51,824 nucleotides of DNA from CAZTHL01 sp964613585. GTDB taxonomy: Bacteria > Pseudomonadota > Alphaproteobacteria > DSM-16000 > Inquilinaceae. Where the stretch lies: contig CAZTHL010000020.1 of NCBI GenBank assembly GCA_964613585.1, positions 1 through 51,824 of the forward strand, read 5' to 3'. The number at the start of each line of letters is the position of its first letter. Within the stretch, counting starts at the first letter, position 1. The notes beneath the pieces were generated by a model. The model saw nothing but the letters and a program-made list of their open reading frames with translations. It searched no databases and was not told the DNA's origin. Shown here piece after piece: positions 16,540 to 25,671 of this stretch. The position numbers and the translations under genes were made by a program.

Positions 16540-17616
16540 ATGCCAGGAGCCGCAAAGGTCGCGTTGATCACCGGCGTCACCGGCCAGGACGGCGCCTATC
16601 TCGCCGACTTCCTGCTCCGGCGCGGGTATGTCGTGCACGGAGTCAAGCGCCGCTCCTCGTCGCTGAACACCGAGCGGGTCGATCACCTCTACCAGGATCC
16701 GCACCGGCCGGGCACGCGCTTCTTCCTCCATTATGGCGACCTGACCGATCCGACGAACCTGATTCGGCTGGTTCAGGAGATCCAGCCCGACGAGATCTAC
16801 AATCTGGGCGCCCAAAGCCATGTGCGGGTCAGCTTCGAGACGCCGGAGTACACGGCCAACGCCGACGCCCTCGGCACCTTGCGGCTGCTCGAGGCGATCC
16901 GCATCCTCGGAATCGGCGAGCACGTGCGCTTCTACCAGGCCTCGACCTCGGAGCTGTTCGGCCGGACGCCGGAGGTGCCGCAGTCCGAGGCCACGCCGTT
17001 CCGGCCGCGCAGCCCCTACGCCGCGGCCAAGCTCTACGCCTACTGGATCACGGTGAACTACCGCGAGGCCTACGGCTTCCATGCTTCGAACGGCATTCTG
17101 TTCAACCATGAGAGCCCGGTGCGCGGCGAGACCTTTGTCACCCGCAAGATCACGCGGGCGGTGGCGGCCATGGCGCGGGGCGCCGAGCCGCCGCTCTATC
17201 TCGGCAACCTCGATGCCCGGCGGGACTGGGGCCATGCCCGCGACTATGTCGAGGGGATCTGGCAGATGCTGCAGCAGGAGCGGAGCGACGACTTCGTGCT
17301 GGCCACCGGCGAGAGCCATACTGTCCGCGAGTTCGTCGAGCAGGCCTTCGCCGAGACCGGACGCCGCCTTGCCTGGCACGGCCGCGGCATCGACGAGCGG
17401 GGCGTCGACGCGCGGACCGGGGAGCTTCTGGTGGTCATCGATCCGCGGTACTTTCGGCCGACCGAGGTCGATGTACTCGAAGGCGATGCCGGCAAGGCGC
17501 GGCGGCTGCTCGGCTGGATGCCAAGGACCAGCTTTGCCGAGCTGGTGCGGGAGATGGTGGAGGCCGACCTGCGGGCGCTGGAAGGGGGCCGGGCGCTGCA
17601 TCCGGCCCATGTCTGA
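16540..17616 (+). CDS. gmd: GDP-mannose 4,6-dehydratase
   Basis: The 358-aa product has the NAD(P) motif ALITGVTGQDGAYLADFLL, KRRSSSLNTERVDHLYQDPH, the catalytic STSELFGRTPEVPQSE, the YxxxK motif in SPYAAAKLYAYWITVNYREAYG, and LFNHESPVRGETFVTRKI. These are hallmarks of Gmd, which converts GDP-D-mannose to GDP-4-keto-6-deoxymannose. Length is normal for the family. Fcl follows after 236 bases on the same strand, giving the two-step route to GDP-L-fucose in the cytoplasm. The product is expected to feed the polysaccharide genes next door. Confidence 0.97.
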   Translation: MPGAAKVALITGVTGQDGAYLADFLLRRGYVVHGVKRRSSSLNTERVDHLYQDPHRPGTRFFLHYGDLTDPTNLIRLVQEIQPDEIYNLGAQSHVRVSFETPEYTANADALGTLRLLEAIRILGIGEHVRFYQASTSELFGRTPEVPQSEATPFRPRSPYAAAKLYAYWITVNYREAYGFHASNGILFNHESPVRGETFVTRKITRAVAAMARGAEPPLYLGNLDARRDWGHARDYVEGIWQMLQQERSDDFVLATGESHTVREFVEQAFAETGRRLAWHGRGIDERGVDARTGELLVVIDPRYFRPTEVDVLEGDAGKARRLLGWMPRTSFAELVREMVEADLRALEGGRALHPAHV

Positions 17617-17751
17617 TCCGCGGGAGCCGGAGGCATCGGCTCTTGGCTCGCGATGGCGCGTCCGGGCGACGGCAAGGGTGGCGGGCCCGCCCCCAAACCG
17701 AGCCCACCAGTCGCCTCGTCGGCTTGGCGGCATGAGGCCGGGTCCGCCGGC

Positions 17752-17775
17752 GGACCGGCGGACCGGCGGACCGGC
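17752..17775. repeat. 8-base tandem repeat, three units
   Basis: GGACCGGC is repeated three times without interruption in the gmd-fcl gap. It follows the palindrome GGTCCGCCGGCGGACC (17741-17756). The repeat is a likely slippage site; I see no gene in 17617-17852. Confidence 0.7.
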
Positions 17776-17852
17776 GGGAATCGGAGAGGCCGTCGGCAGG
17801 TCGGCCGTGATCCGGCGGGACCTCGGCACAGGCGGTGGGAGGGAGCACGGGA

Positions 17853-18842
17853 ATGCCAGGCGACGTGGTGTTCGAGCTGGCCGGCAAGCGGATCTTCGTG
17901 GCCGGCCACCGCGGCATGGTCGGCAGCGCCCTGTGCCGGCGCTTGGCTCGCGAGGACTGCGAGCTGCTGCTGGCGGGCCGGGAGGCGCTCGATCTCGGCC
18001 GCCAGGCGGAGGTCGAGGACTGGATGGCGGAGCACCGGCCGGACGCGGTGATCCTGGCGGCGGCGAAGGCCGGCGGCATCGCCGCCAACCGCCGGTTTCC
18101 CGCCGAGTTCATTCACGCCAACCTGGCGATCGAGACGAGCCTGATCGAGGCGGCGCGACGGGTCGGCACGGCGCGGCTGCTGTTCGTCGGCTCGAGCTGC
18201 ATCTATCCGCGCGAGGCGCCGCAGCCGATGGCCGAGGACTGCCTGATGACCGGGCCGCTCGAGCCGACCAACGAGATGTACGCGGTCGCCAAGATCGCCG
18301 GACTCAAGCTGTGCCAGGCCTATCGCCGCCAGCACGGCTGCGATTTCATCACCGCGCTGCCGACAAACCTCTACGGGCCGGGCGACCATTTCGACCTGGA
18401 GAACAGCCACGTGGTGGCGGCGCTGCTGCGCAAGGCTCACGAGGCGCGCCTCTCGGGGGCCGAGGCGCTCGAGGTGTGGGGCACCGGCACGCCGCGCCGC
18501 GAGTTCCTGCACGTCGACGACGCGGCGGATGCGCTCGTCCACCTGCTCGTGCGCTATGCCGACGAGCGGCCGGTCAATGTCGGCACGGGCGAGGACATGG
18601 CGATCGCCGACCTCGCGCGCCTGATCTGCCGGGTGGTCGGCTTAACGGGCGCGCTGCGCTTCGACCGGAGCAAGCCCGACGGGACGCCTCGCAAGCTGCT
18701 CGACGTCTCCCGCCTCGCCGCCACCGGCTGGCGCCCGAGCATCCGCCTGGAGGAGGGTCTTGCCGGGACCTATGAATGGTTCCTGGGTCAGACGTCATCG
18801 CCATCGGAGCCCGCGGCGCGATCCGGTCCGATGACCGGATGA
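17853..18842 (+). CDS. fcl: GDP-L-fucose synthase
   Basis: The 329-aa product has the Rossmann motif IFVAGHRGMVGSALCRRL, AAKAGGIAANRRFPAEFI, the catalytic SSCIYPREAPQPMAED and the YxxxK motif in EPTNEMYAVAKIAGLKLC, then TNLYGPGDHFD and EFLHVDDAADALV. It performs epimerisation and reduction of the Gmd product to GDP-L-fucose with NADPH. The start is ATG 17853 after GGGAGGGAGCACGGGA; an ATG at 17835 is less likely. The gene lies downstream of gmd on the same strand and would share its pathway. Confidence 0.96.
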   Translation: MPGDVVFELAGKRIFVAGHRGMVGSALCRRLAREDCELLLAGREALDLGRQAEVEDWMAEHRPDAVILAAAKAGGIAANRRFPAEFIHANLAIETSLIEAARRVGTARLLFVGSSCIYPREAPQPMAEDCLMTGPLEPTNEMYAVAKIAGLKLCQAYRRQHGCDFITALPTNLYGPGDHFDLENSHVVAALLRKAHEARLSGAEALEVWGTGTPRREFLHVDDAADALVHLLVRYADERPVNVGTGEDMAIADLARLICRVVGLTGALRFDRSKPDGTPRKLLDVSRLAATGWRPSIRLEEGLAGTYEWFLGQTSSPSEPAARSGPMTG

Positions 18843-19073
18843 TGGCGGCGCGCCGCCGACCGGCGCCCGGCCATGGCCGGCGGCGATCCGGCTTGGACCC
18901 ATCTGCCCTTGAAGATACCTGTCGAGGAATTGCCGGCCTGACGGACTTCGTCTTTCAGCGCCTAAGCCGCCTCGAACAATTCCATCGCCCATGAATTGAT
19001 CTATGCGGATCGGAGCGAGGCAGGAAGCATGGCTCCTTCTCGCGGACCTGTGGACATCATCAGAAGGGAGCCG

Positions 19074-19295
19074 ATGTCGGCACGAGGTGATCCGAAGGGT
19101 CAAGTGCTGCCGGGATGCCTACTTCGACACGGGCAGACCCGGCCAATCGTCTCGACACCCCATGGGCAATACCTGATCGGGAGCGTGCTGTTCCTGATCG
19201 GTGGCCTGTTCAATTACTGGCGGGCCCATCTTGTTGTGGAAAGCGAGATCGAGCGCGAGCGGGCCGCGACGGCCGCCACGCCCGGCGCCGCCTGA
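19074..19295 (+). CDS. Small single-pass membrane protein, unknown
   Basis: The 73-aa product starts at an ATG with the strong site AAGGGAG five bases upstream. A hydrophilic N-terminus is followed by one membrane segment (YLIGSVLFLIGGLFNYWRA, about residues 34-52) and a charged tail (HLVVESEIERERAATAA). No family is recognised. The gene stands alone between fcl and the Mla lipoprotein. A frameshift near residue 30 cannot be excluded, since another frame reads a protein-like start there. Confidence 0.5.
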   Translation: MSARGDPKGQVLPGCLLRHGQTRPIVSTPHGQYLIGSVLFLIGGLFNYWRAHLVVESEIERERAATAATPGAA

Positions 19296-19359
19296 CGGCG
19301 CCCGCCTCCGCAGCGGTCGCTCGCGCCGAGGGCGGTTGCGCCGCGATGCGCGCGTCGGC

Positions 19360-19995
19360 TCAGGACGTGGCCCACTCCGCATTGCCGGCGCTGACCGCCC
19401 ACGGGATCAGCTCGGTCAAGACCTCCTTCGACGCGGCGTCGAAGGCCGCGACGATGGCCTCGAGATCGGCGCTCGCCGCTTGCGCCTCCTTCTCGATCGA
19501 TGTCGTGGCGACCACCTCCCGCCCCCGGCTGCGGATGAGCTGCGCATCCACGCCGACGCGAGCCGTCGGCGCCGTGCCGAGCGCGCCGTCGGCAAAGAAG
19601 GGCACGAGGCTGATGGTCAGCATGAAGTCCGGGCGCAGCCGCTGCCGCTCGTTCGCGACGACCGGCAACGCGCCTGACCGCTCGAGCGAGCGGATCAGCA
19701 CCGTCTGGAACATGATCGGCGCCGTATCGCCCCACTCAGCATTCGCGTAGTAATCGAGTTCGTTGGGGCCGATGCGCTGCGCGATCCGGCTGGTGCGCAA
19801 GGCCGGGGGTGTTTGCGGCGGCGGGACGACGAGGGACCAGTCACCGCGGCTCGTGCCCGGCGGCGGCCCACCCAGCGCGCTCAGGTAGAAGCTTCGCATG
19901 GGCGGCGGCGCCGGCCCGGCGCATCCGGCCAGTCCCGTGATGCAGGCCGCCGCCGCGACCCGGAGCGCCCCTCTCCGGTCAAGGTGACCGCTCAT
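19360..19995 (-). CDS. ABC-type transport auxiliary lipoprotein of the MCE/Mla operon (PqiC-like)
   Basis: The 211-aa product has a signal peptide with the lipobox LAGC, so Cys25 is the lipidation site. Family-like sequence includes FYLSALGG, LDYYANAEWGDTAPIMFQTVLIRSLERSG and FDAASKEVLTEL, as in ABC-type transport auxiliary lipoproteins. It is the last gene of the MCE operon and overlaps mlaD by ATGA. It probably anchors to the outer membrane and links the MCE complex across the periplasm for phospholipid transport. Confidence 0.9.
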   Translation of the reverse strand: MSGHLDRRGALRVAAAACITGLAGCAGPAPPPMRSFYLSALGGPPPGTSRGDWSLVVPPPQTPPALRTSRIAQRIGPNELDYYANAEWGDTAPIMFQTVLIRSLERSGALPVVANERQRLRPDFMLTISLVPFFADGALGTAPTARVGVDAQLIRSRGREVVATTSIEKEAQAASADLEAIVAAFDAASKEVLTELIPWAVSAGNAEWATS

Positions 19996-21056
19996 TGTTG
20001 GATGCCTTCCCGTTGGCCGCGACCGAGCAGGAAGCCGGACGGGTCACGCTCCAGCTGCTCCGCGACACGGTTGAGAGTCTGCACGAGCCGCTCCAGGTCG
20101 AGAACGAGGTCGTCGACCGCCGGCAGCGTGACCTCGGAGAAGTCGCTGACGCCGGCGCGGTTCTCGGCCACGAAATTATTGATCTGATCGGCCGTGCGGC
20201 CGATCGAGGCCGCCATCTCGCGGGCTATCGTCAAGGTCGGCGCCACACCGGTGTCGGGATCGTCAAGGTCGGTCGCCAGGGCGCTCAGGCTGCCGACGGT
20301 CGACCGGGTATCGCCGACCAGGGCTTCCCCCTCCTCGAGCATCGCGTCGGCGCGGCCGACAACCCGCTGGGCGTCCTCGATCATCACACCGATCTGCGCC
20401 TGTCGATCGATGATCTTGGCCGAAAAGTCCGCGACGTTTTGGAGGATCCGCGTCAGCGCCTCCGCGTTCTCAGGGCTGGCGATCCGGTCGAGATCGTCGA
20501 CCAGGCTATGGAGCCCACCCCCCTCGCCGACCCCCAGAATGCTCTTCAGCTGGGTGTCCAGCACGTCGATCGTGGAGGGGATCGTCGGCACCTCCACGAC
20601 CCCCGGCTCGACACCGCCCACAAGGTTGGCCTCGCTGTCGGGGCGCATCTGCAGCTGAATGAAGAGCTGCCCCGTGACGAAGCTCTGCGGCACCAGCTGT
20701 GCCCGCAGGCCGGCCTCGATCAATCTTCGGAACTCCTCTGCAGCGTTCTCGGGCCCCACCTGGCCACCGTTGTCAACGGAGCCCTCGATCGCCTCGAAGT
20801 AGACGGCGACCCGGGTCGACATGTCGCTCGGATCATATTGCGCGACGATGCGCGTGACTTGTCCGACCGGAACGCCGCGCAACGAGACTGGCGCACCGGC
20901 CCGGAGACCGGCCACGGATCCGGGAAAGAAGCCGACGAACTGATACCGCGTCCGGAACAGATCAGCGCTGCCGAACGCCACGAGCCCGCCGAGGATCAGC
21001 GCCACAGCGCCGATGACGAAGAGGCCGACCCGCAGCGGCTTGGCCTGCGCGCTCAT
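19992..21056 (-). CDS. mlaD: MCE domain protein MlaD
   Basis: The 354-aa product has one N-terminal transmembrane helix (VGLFVIGAVALILGGLVAFG) and an MCE domain (YQFVGFFPGSVAGLRAGAPV, then RGVPVGQVTRI), followed by a long helical or coiled region (residues 180-340). MlaD-type proteins form hexameric substrate-binding rings of ABC lipid transporters in the inner membrane. Four-base overlaps join it to the ATPase gene upstream and the lipoprotein gene downstream. The length suits a PqiB/Mla-like architecture with a helical extension. Confidence 0.92.
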   Translation of the reverse strand: MSAQAKPLRVGLFVIGAVALILGGLVAFGSADLFRTRYQFVGFFPGSVAGLRAGAPVSLRGVPVGQVTRIVAQYDPSDMSTRVAVYFEAIEGSVDNGGQVGPENAAEEFRRLIEAGLRAQLVPQSFVTGQLFIQLQMRPDSEANLVGGVEPGVVEVPTIPSTIDVLDTQLKSILGVGEGGGLHSLVDDLDRIASPENAEALTRILQNVADFSAKIIDRQAQIGVMIEDAQRVVGRADAMLEEGEALVGDTRSTVGSLSALATDLDDPDTGVAPTLTIAREMAASIGRTADQINNFVAENRAGVSDFSEVTLPAVDDLVLDLERLVQTLNRVAEQLERDPSGFLLGRGQREGIQQ

Positions 21057-21865
21057 CCCGGGCTCCCCGGGGTGGCGCTGACGGGGGCCGTGCCGCCGCG
21101 GGTGAGGAAGGCCTGCAATTTGGGATCGCCCGACCGCACGAGGTCCCTTGGGTTGCCGAACGCGGTCTGGGTCCTGGTCTCGGCGTCGAGGAACACGCAG
21201 CTGTCGGCGGTGGCGAAGATCTGCGGCAATTCGTGCGTGACCATCACGATGGTCGCACCGAGGCTCGCCTTCAGCTCCAGGATAAGGTCATCGAGTAGCT
21301 TCGACGTGATCGGGTCGAGGCCGGCCGAAGGCTCGTCGAAGAACAGCACCTCCGGGTCGAGCGCCATGGCGCGGGCGAGGCCCGCACGCTTTCGCATGCC
21401 GCCGCTGATCTCGGCCGGGTAGTAGTCCTCGAAGCCGGCAAGGCCGACCAGCGCCAGCTTGTAGGCGGCGACGTCGCGGATCTGGGCGGGGTTGAGGGCC
21501 GTGTACTCGCCGAGCGGCAGCCCGATGTTCTCGGCCAGGGTCATCGAGCTCCACAGGGCTCCGTTCTGGTAGAGGATGCCCATGCGGCGCGTCATGAGGC
21601 TGCGGCGTGCCGCGTCCGCCGCCCAGAAATCGATGCCTGCGTAAAGGATCTGCCCCGCGGCGGGACGAACGAGGCCGATCATGTGCCGCATCAGCGTGCT
21701 CTTGCCGCAGCCGCTGCCGCCCATGATCACGAATACCTGGCCGCGGCGAATGGTGAAGCCGACGTTCCGCTGCACGACCTTGGGTCCGAAGGCCATCGTC
21801 AGGTCGCGCACGACGATGAGGTCGGCGGCGGCAGCGGCGGCCGATGGATCAGATGCCGAGGACAT
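21053..21865 (-). CDS. mlaF: ABC transporter ATPase MlaF
   Basis: The 270-aa product has Walker A GGSGCGKST (residues 49-57), the Q-loop region LYQNGALWSSMTLAENIGLPL, signature EISGGMRKRAGLARAMALDP, Walker B EVLFFDEPSAGLDP and switch MVTHELPQIFATAD. The signature ISGGM matches the Mla clade. It powers lipid transport with the permease and MlaD. It overlaps the permease gene by 17 bases and mlaD by four, so translation is coupled. Confidence 0.94.
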   Translation of the reverse strand: MSSASDPSAAAAAADLIVVRDLTMAFGPKVVQRNVGFTIRRGQVFVIMGGSGCGKSTLMRHMIGLVRPAAGQILYAGIDFWAADAARRSLMTRRMGILYQNGALWSSMTLAENIGLPLGEYTALNPAQIRDVAAYKLALVGLAGFEDYYPAEISGGMRKRAGLARAMALDPEVLFFDEPSAGLDPITSKLLDDLILELKASLGATIVMVTHELPQIFATADSCVFLDAETRTQTAFGNPRDLVRSGDPKLQAFLTRGGTAPVSATPGSPG

Positions 21866-22976
21866 CGTAGACGATCGTCAAGATGGCGCAGGAGACGATC
21901 ACGGAGACGATCCCCGTGACCACCGCCGAGGTGGTGGCGTCGCCGACCGCGGCCGCGCTTCGGCCGCAGGCCATCCCGCGCATGCAGCCGGCAAGGGCCA
22001 CCAGCGCACCGTAGACGACGCTCTTCGCCAGTCCACCGGCGAGGTCGAGGATCGAGACCGCGGCCAGGGTCTGCTGCCAGTACTGGGTGATGGTGATCGT
22101 CGGCTCCATCACGCCGACCACGGCTCCGCCCAGGATGCCCAGGAGATCCGCGTAGAGGGTGAGAAGCGGCAGCATCAGCATGAGCGCCACCATCCGCGGC
22201 AGCACAAGAAAGTCGATCGGCGGCACGCCGAAGGTCTGCAGCGCGTCGATCTCCTCGCTGACCTGCATAGTGCCAAGCTGGGCGGCGAACGCGGCACCCG
22301 TGCGCCCCGCCATGACGATCGCCGCCATGATCGGGCCGATGTCGCGGGCCATGGCGATGCCGACGAGATCGGCGATGAGGATCTCGGCCCCGAACTGGCG
22401 CAGCTGCATGAAGCCGACGAACGCCAGGATCAACCCTACGAGGAAGCTGATGAGGCTGACGATCGGCAGCGCGTCGGCGCCGCACTGCTGAATGCTCAGC
22501 CAGAGGTCAGCCCGCTTGAAGCGGGCGCGGCCGACGAGGAATCGCCCGAGCGAGAGCGTCGCCTCCCCAACGAACGCAACCATGTCCCGCGCTCCCTGCG
22601 CGAGCTGGAGTGTTGCTTCGCCGACTCTCGCCACCGGGCTGTCACGTCGACCGGACGGCGTTGACTCGGCGGGCGGGACGGCGGTCGCGAGCCGAAACAG
22701 GCGCAGGGCGCCGGGGGGAAGCGCCGACGCCTCGAGGGTGATGCCGCGTTCCCGGCATCGCGACGCCAGCCGCAGAAGGAACACCATGAGGCCCATGTCC
22801 CACTGCGCCAGGCGACCGCCGTCGACCCGGAGCACGCCGCCGCCCCGGAGGCTCGCCTCGATGTCGGTCGCCGCCGGAAGGCCGGCCGCAAGGACCCAAG
22901 CGCCTTTCAGGCGCAGCACGTCGCCGCCGTCGTCGCTCGTCACGTCCCAGCTGGCTTCGTGGGCTTCGAAAGGCAT
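21849..22976 (-). CDS. mlaE: MlaE-type permease with N-terminal STAS domain
   Basis: The 375-aa product has an N-terminal STAS-like domain (about residues 1-110, with VLRVDGGRLAQWDMGLMVFLLRLA), replacing a separate MlaB, then the MlaE permease with five or six membrane segments. Family-like stretches are DLVGIAMARDIGPIMAAIVMAGRTGAAFAAQLG and MQVSEEIDALQTFGV. It is the first gene of the four-gene operon and should carry its promoter just upstream. No strong ribosome-binding site is seen before the ATG. No MlaC homologue is in the window. Confidence 0.92.
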   Translation of the reverse strand: MPFEAHEASWDVTSDDGGDVLRLKGAWVLAAGLPAATDIEASLRGGGVLRVDGGRLAQWDMGLMVFLLRLASRCRERGITLEASALPPGALRLFRLATAVPPAESTPSGRRDSPVARVGEATLQLAQGARDMVAFVGEATLSLGRFLVGRARFKRADLWLSIQQCGADALPIVSLISFLVGLILAFVGFMQLRQFGAEILIADLVGIAMARDIGPIMAAIVMAGRTGAAFAAQLGTMQVSEEIDALQTFGVPPIDFLVLPRMVALMLMLPLLTLYADLLGILGGAVVGVMEPTITITQYWQQTLAAVSILDLAGGLAKSVVYGALVALAGCMRGMACGRSAAAVGDATTSAVVTGIVSVIVSCAILTIVYDVLGI

Positions 22977-23764
22977 CGGTTGCGATCGCGGCTTGGCGTT
23001 GATTGGCGCAGCCCTGCCGGCCTGCGCCCCATTGGATCTCCTGACGTGACATTAATGACGGCGCCCGGCAGTTGATCCCGCTCCGCACATCCGAACCTTC
23101 GGAATTACACCGGCGGGCGAAGCACCTCCGTCATCCGGCAGCCGCGGCCCGTCCAGGCAGCGGCCGGTTTTGGGGGGCGTGCCGCCACCGAGCCGACGCG
23201 CGATCTCGGCGCTCGGCGGCACGGGCCTAGGCGAGGCTGTCCGAGATCCGCCGCGGCGCGGGCCACCCCCGCCCGCACGAGGCTTCAGGACGACAGGACA
23301 GGAGACACCGTCAGGGAGGGATCGCCACTTCGGGTGCCGAAACAGGGTCGCCCGGCATCGGCACGGCTGGGCCGGGAAGAACGAGACCCGCGTCGCCCTG
23401 CTCCACGCTACTCTCCGCGCTGGCTCGAACGCGGTGAACTTCCAGTTCGATCCTGGTTTTGTCGACGGGCTGCTTCGGGGAGCCGATGCCACCGGCTTGC
23501 AGTTGATCGAACCGGGCACGGCGCCGGCGTGGAGGCCGAAAGCGCCGGTTCTCCCCGTGTGCCATCGAGGTACCCGCGTGGCGCCAGATCGCGAATAAGC
23601 AGCTTGCCCGAACGGAATGGGGGTTTAGCTAGACGAATGGTTTTACGCGGCTGGCCACCCTCAAATGGATGTGCCGCGAAGGCATGTCCTTCATCCGTGT
23701 CGGTATGGAAGCCCACAAGGTCGAGACGAACCTGGGCTCCCTGGACGCTAACCCCTTGATGTAA
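22977..23764. other. 788-base gap between mlaE and tRNA-Val
   Basis: Long open frames exist on both strands, but they have Arg/Pro-rich, shadow-like composition and no ribosome-binding sites. I see no recognisable coding, RNA or repeat signal. The mlaE promoter should lie near its left end. Confidence 0.5.
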
Positions 23765-23839
23765 TGGTGGGCGCGACTGGGATTGAACCAGTGACCCCTA
23801 CGATGTCAACGTAGTGCTCTCCCGCTGAGCTACGCGCCC
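23765..23839 (-). tRNA. tRNA-Val (GAC)
   Basis: The minus strand folds into a full cloverleaf. The acceptor arms are GGGCGCG and CGCGCCC, the D-arm begins AGCTCAGCGGGAGAGC, the anticodon stem is CTACG/CGTAG with loop TTGACAT (anticodon GAC), and the T-loop is GTTCAATC. The 3' CCA is encoded. Length is 75 bases. Confidence 0.97.
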
Positions 23840-24198
23840 GACCGGCGGCGGGAACCGGGGCCGCGCCCGGGAAAAGAGCCGCCCCGCAGCCAAGACTTTG
23901 CATCTAGCACCAGCGCCGGCCCGGCGCAAGATCCCGTCCGGTGGGTCTCGAGACGTGCCCCGCCCGGCCGGCTTCGGATCGCCAAAGGGGGCGCCGACCC
24001 TCGCCGCCGAGCGCTCTTTCGACGGATCCTCCGCCATAGGCGCGCCACCGTGCTTCTCTTCCGAGCCGGCTTTCAGTAAATCAGCGGCGGGCGCGGAGCC
24101 GCCCGACCTGACGCGTCGCTCCCGATCTCCCGGCGCGGCCGGCGCCCCGCCCCGGCCACGGCGACGCGAGACGGGCCGAGAAGAGGGATCTACGAGCC
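23840..24198. other. 359-base gap before the solute-binding protein gene
   Basis: No gene-like frame or RNA is supported here. The only plausible function is the promoter of the downstream binding-protein gene; no clear -35/-10 pair is visible. Confidence 0.45.
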
Positions 24199-25056
24199 AT
24201 GCGCGTGCCCGCCGCCGCGGTCCTCCTTTCCGTCGCCACCGTCGCCGTCCTGTGCTCGGGCGGCGTCGCCTTGGCACAGACCCTCGACGCGCTCGCCGAG
24301 CGCGGCAGCATCCGCATCGGCTTCCGCGAGGACGCCGCGCCCTTCTCCTACCGATCCGAGGCGGGCGAGCCGGCCGGCTTCACCATCGACCTGTGCCAGG
24401 CGGTGACCGACCGGCTGAGGCAGACCGAGCGACTGACCGAGCTCTCCATCGATTACATTCCGGTGACGGCGGAGAACCGCTTCGACGCCGTGGCCGAGGA
24501 CGAGATCGACCTGCTGTGCGGCGCCGCGACCGAGACCCTCGAACGGCGGGAGTTGGTCGACTTCTCGCTGCCGGTCTTCGTCGACGGCGCCAGCCTCGCC
24601 TACCGGGCCGACGGGCCGACCCGCTTTGAGGACCTGGCCGGGCACTCGGTCGCGGTTCGCGCCGGCACCACCACGGAGCAGCTTTTGCGCGAGGCCCTCG
24701 CCGCGTCCGACGTCGAGGCCACGCTGGTCACTGTCGGCGACCATGCCGACGGGCTGGAGCAGCTGCAGGCCGGGGACATCACCGCCTACTTCGCCGATCG
24801 GTCCATCCTCATCCACCAGTTCCAGGCCGCTGGCGAGCCGGACACGCTCAAGGTGTCGTCGAGCTTCCTCACCGTCGAGCCTTACGCGCTAGCCCTCCCG
24901 CTCGGGGACACCGAGTTCCGGCTGGCGGTGGACCGGGCGCTCAGCGACATCTACCGGTCGGGTGAAATCGGCGGGATCTACCAGAAGAGCTTCGGGTCGG
25001 TGCCACCGTCACCGGAGCTCCGCACCCTGTTCCTGATCGCGGCGCTGCCGGAGTGA
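24199..25056 (+). CDS. Periplasmic amino-acid-type substrate-binding protein (family 3)
   Basis: The 285-aa product has a signal peptide ending ALA before QTLDAL. Its body reads LAERGSIRIGFREDAAPFSY, EPAGFTIDLCQAVTDRL, IDYIPVTAENRFDAVAEDEIDLLCGAATETLERRE and AVRAGTTTEQLLREAL, the pattern of family 3 extracellular solute-binding proteins that deliver polar amino acids. No permease or ATPase lies beside it, so it is an orphan binding protein or a sensor-like component. The ligand is not predictable here. Confidence 0.9.
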   Translation: MRVPAAAVLLSVATVAVLCSGGVALAQTLDALAERGSIRIGFREDAAPFSYRSEAGEPAGFTIDLCQAVTDRLRQTERLTELSIDYIPVTAENRFDAVAEDEIDLLCGAATETLERRELVDFSLPVFVDGASLAYRADGPTRFEDLAGHSVAVRAGTTTEQLLREALAASDVEATLVTVGDHADGLEQLQAGDITAYFADRSILIHQFQAAGEPDTLKVSSSFLTVEPYALALPLGDTEFRLAVDRALSDIYRSGEIGGIYQKSFGSVPPSPELRTLFLIAALPE

Positions 25057-25157
25057 CCATCGCGCACCAGCGGCGCGGCCGGGGCTCTCCGCCCTCGGGT
25101 CGCACCGCGATGCGCCGGCGCCGATCTCGCAAGGACGGGGAGTAGCGTGGGCCTGCG

Positions 25158-25517
25158 CTACTGGGTCAGGATATGGTCGACGTGATCGACCAGCTCACGG
25201 AGGTGAAACGGCTTTGACAGGATCTGGGCCGGCAGGTTCTCGCGAATCTGATGGCTCATGGCGATGGCGGCGAAGCCGGTGATGAACATCACCTTGAGGT
25301 CGGCCGTCAGGTCCGCCGAGCGGCGCGCCAGCTCGATGCCGTCCATGCCGGGCATGATGATGTCGGCCAGCAGCAGCTCGTAGTCCTGGCTGGCCAGCGC
25401 CGCCATGGCCTCGGTGCCGTCGGCCACGGCGTCGACCTCGTGGCCGGCGCGGCGCAGCGCCGTGGCGAGAAAACGCCGCATCGACTCGTCGTCCTCGGCC
25501 AGGAGAATTCGTGCCAT
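25158..25517 (-). CDS. cpdR: CpdR-type single-domain response regulator
   Basis: The 119-aa product is a lone receiver domain. It has acidic residues EDD at 8-10, phosphoacceptor Asp52 in LLLADIIMPGMDG, Thr80 in MFITGF and Lys102 in LSKPFHLRELV. Sequence and length match CpdR, which controls ClpXP proteolysis of CtrA and other factors in the alphaproteobacterial cell cycle. ATG 25517 gives the family N-terminus MARILLAEDDESMRRFL. It is divergent from the amidohydrolase gene at 25672. Confidence 0.88.
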   Translation of the reverse strand: MARILLAEDDESMRRFLATALRRAGHEVDAVADGTEAMAALASQDYELLLADIIMPGMDGIELARRSADLTADLKVMFITGFAAIAMSHQIRENLPAQILSKPFHLRELVDHVDHILTQ

Positions 25518-25671
25518 CGCCTCCATCCGCCGGCTCGTGCCGTCTTGCCGGAGAGGGTAAAGCGGCATCATTATGAAAAACTAAAGCGTTCGCCCCTAAG
25601 GGGTTAGCGGCAGGGCGTTGCCGCGTCGGCGCCCCTGTTGTGGTCTGCTGACAGCCTGCGGCAGAAGGTCT

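Noticed and set aside
23052..23716. Open frames on both strands in the mlaE-tRNA gap
   Set aside because: They are Arg/Pro/Ser-rich with no ribosome-binding sites or recognisable motifs; high-GC DNA gives such frames by chance.
23636..23764. Short frame ending before tRNA-Val that looks like a gene remnant
   Set aside because: It has only about 42 codons after an in-frame stop and matches nothing I know.
25572..25671. CCCCTAAGGGG palindrome in the cpdR divergent gap
   Set aside because: It is too short and of common form; I have no regulator to connect it to.
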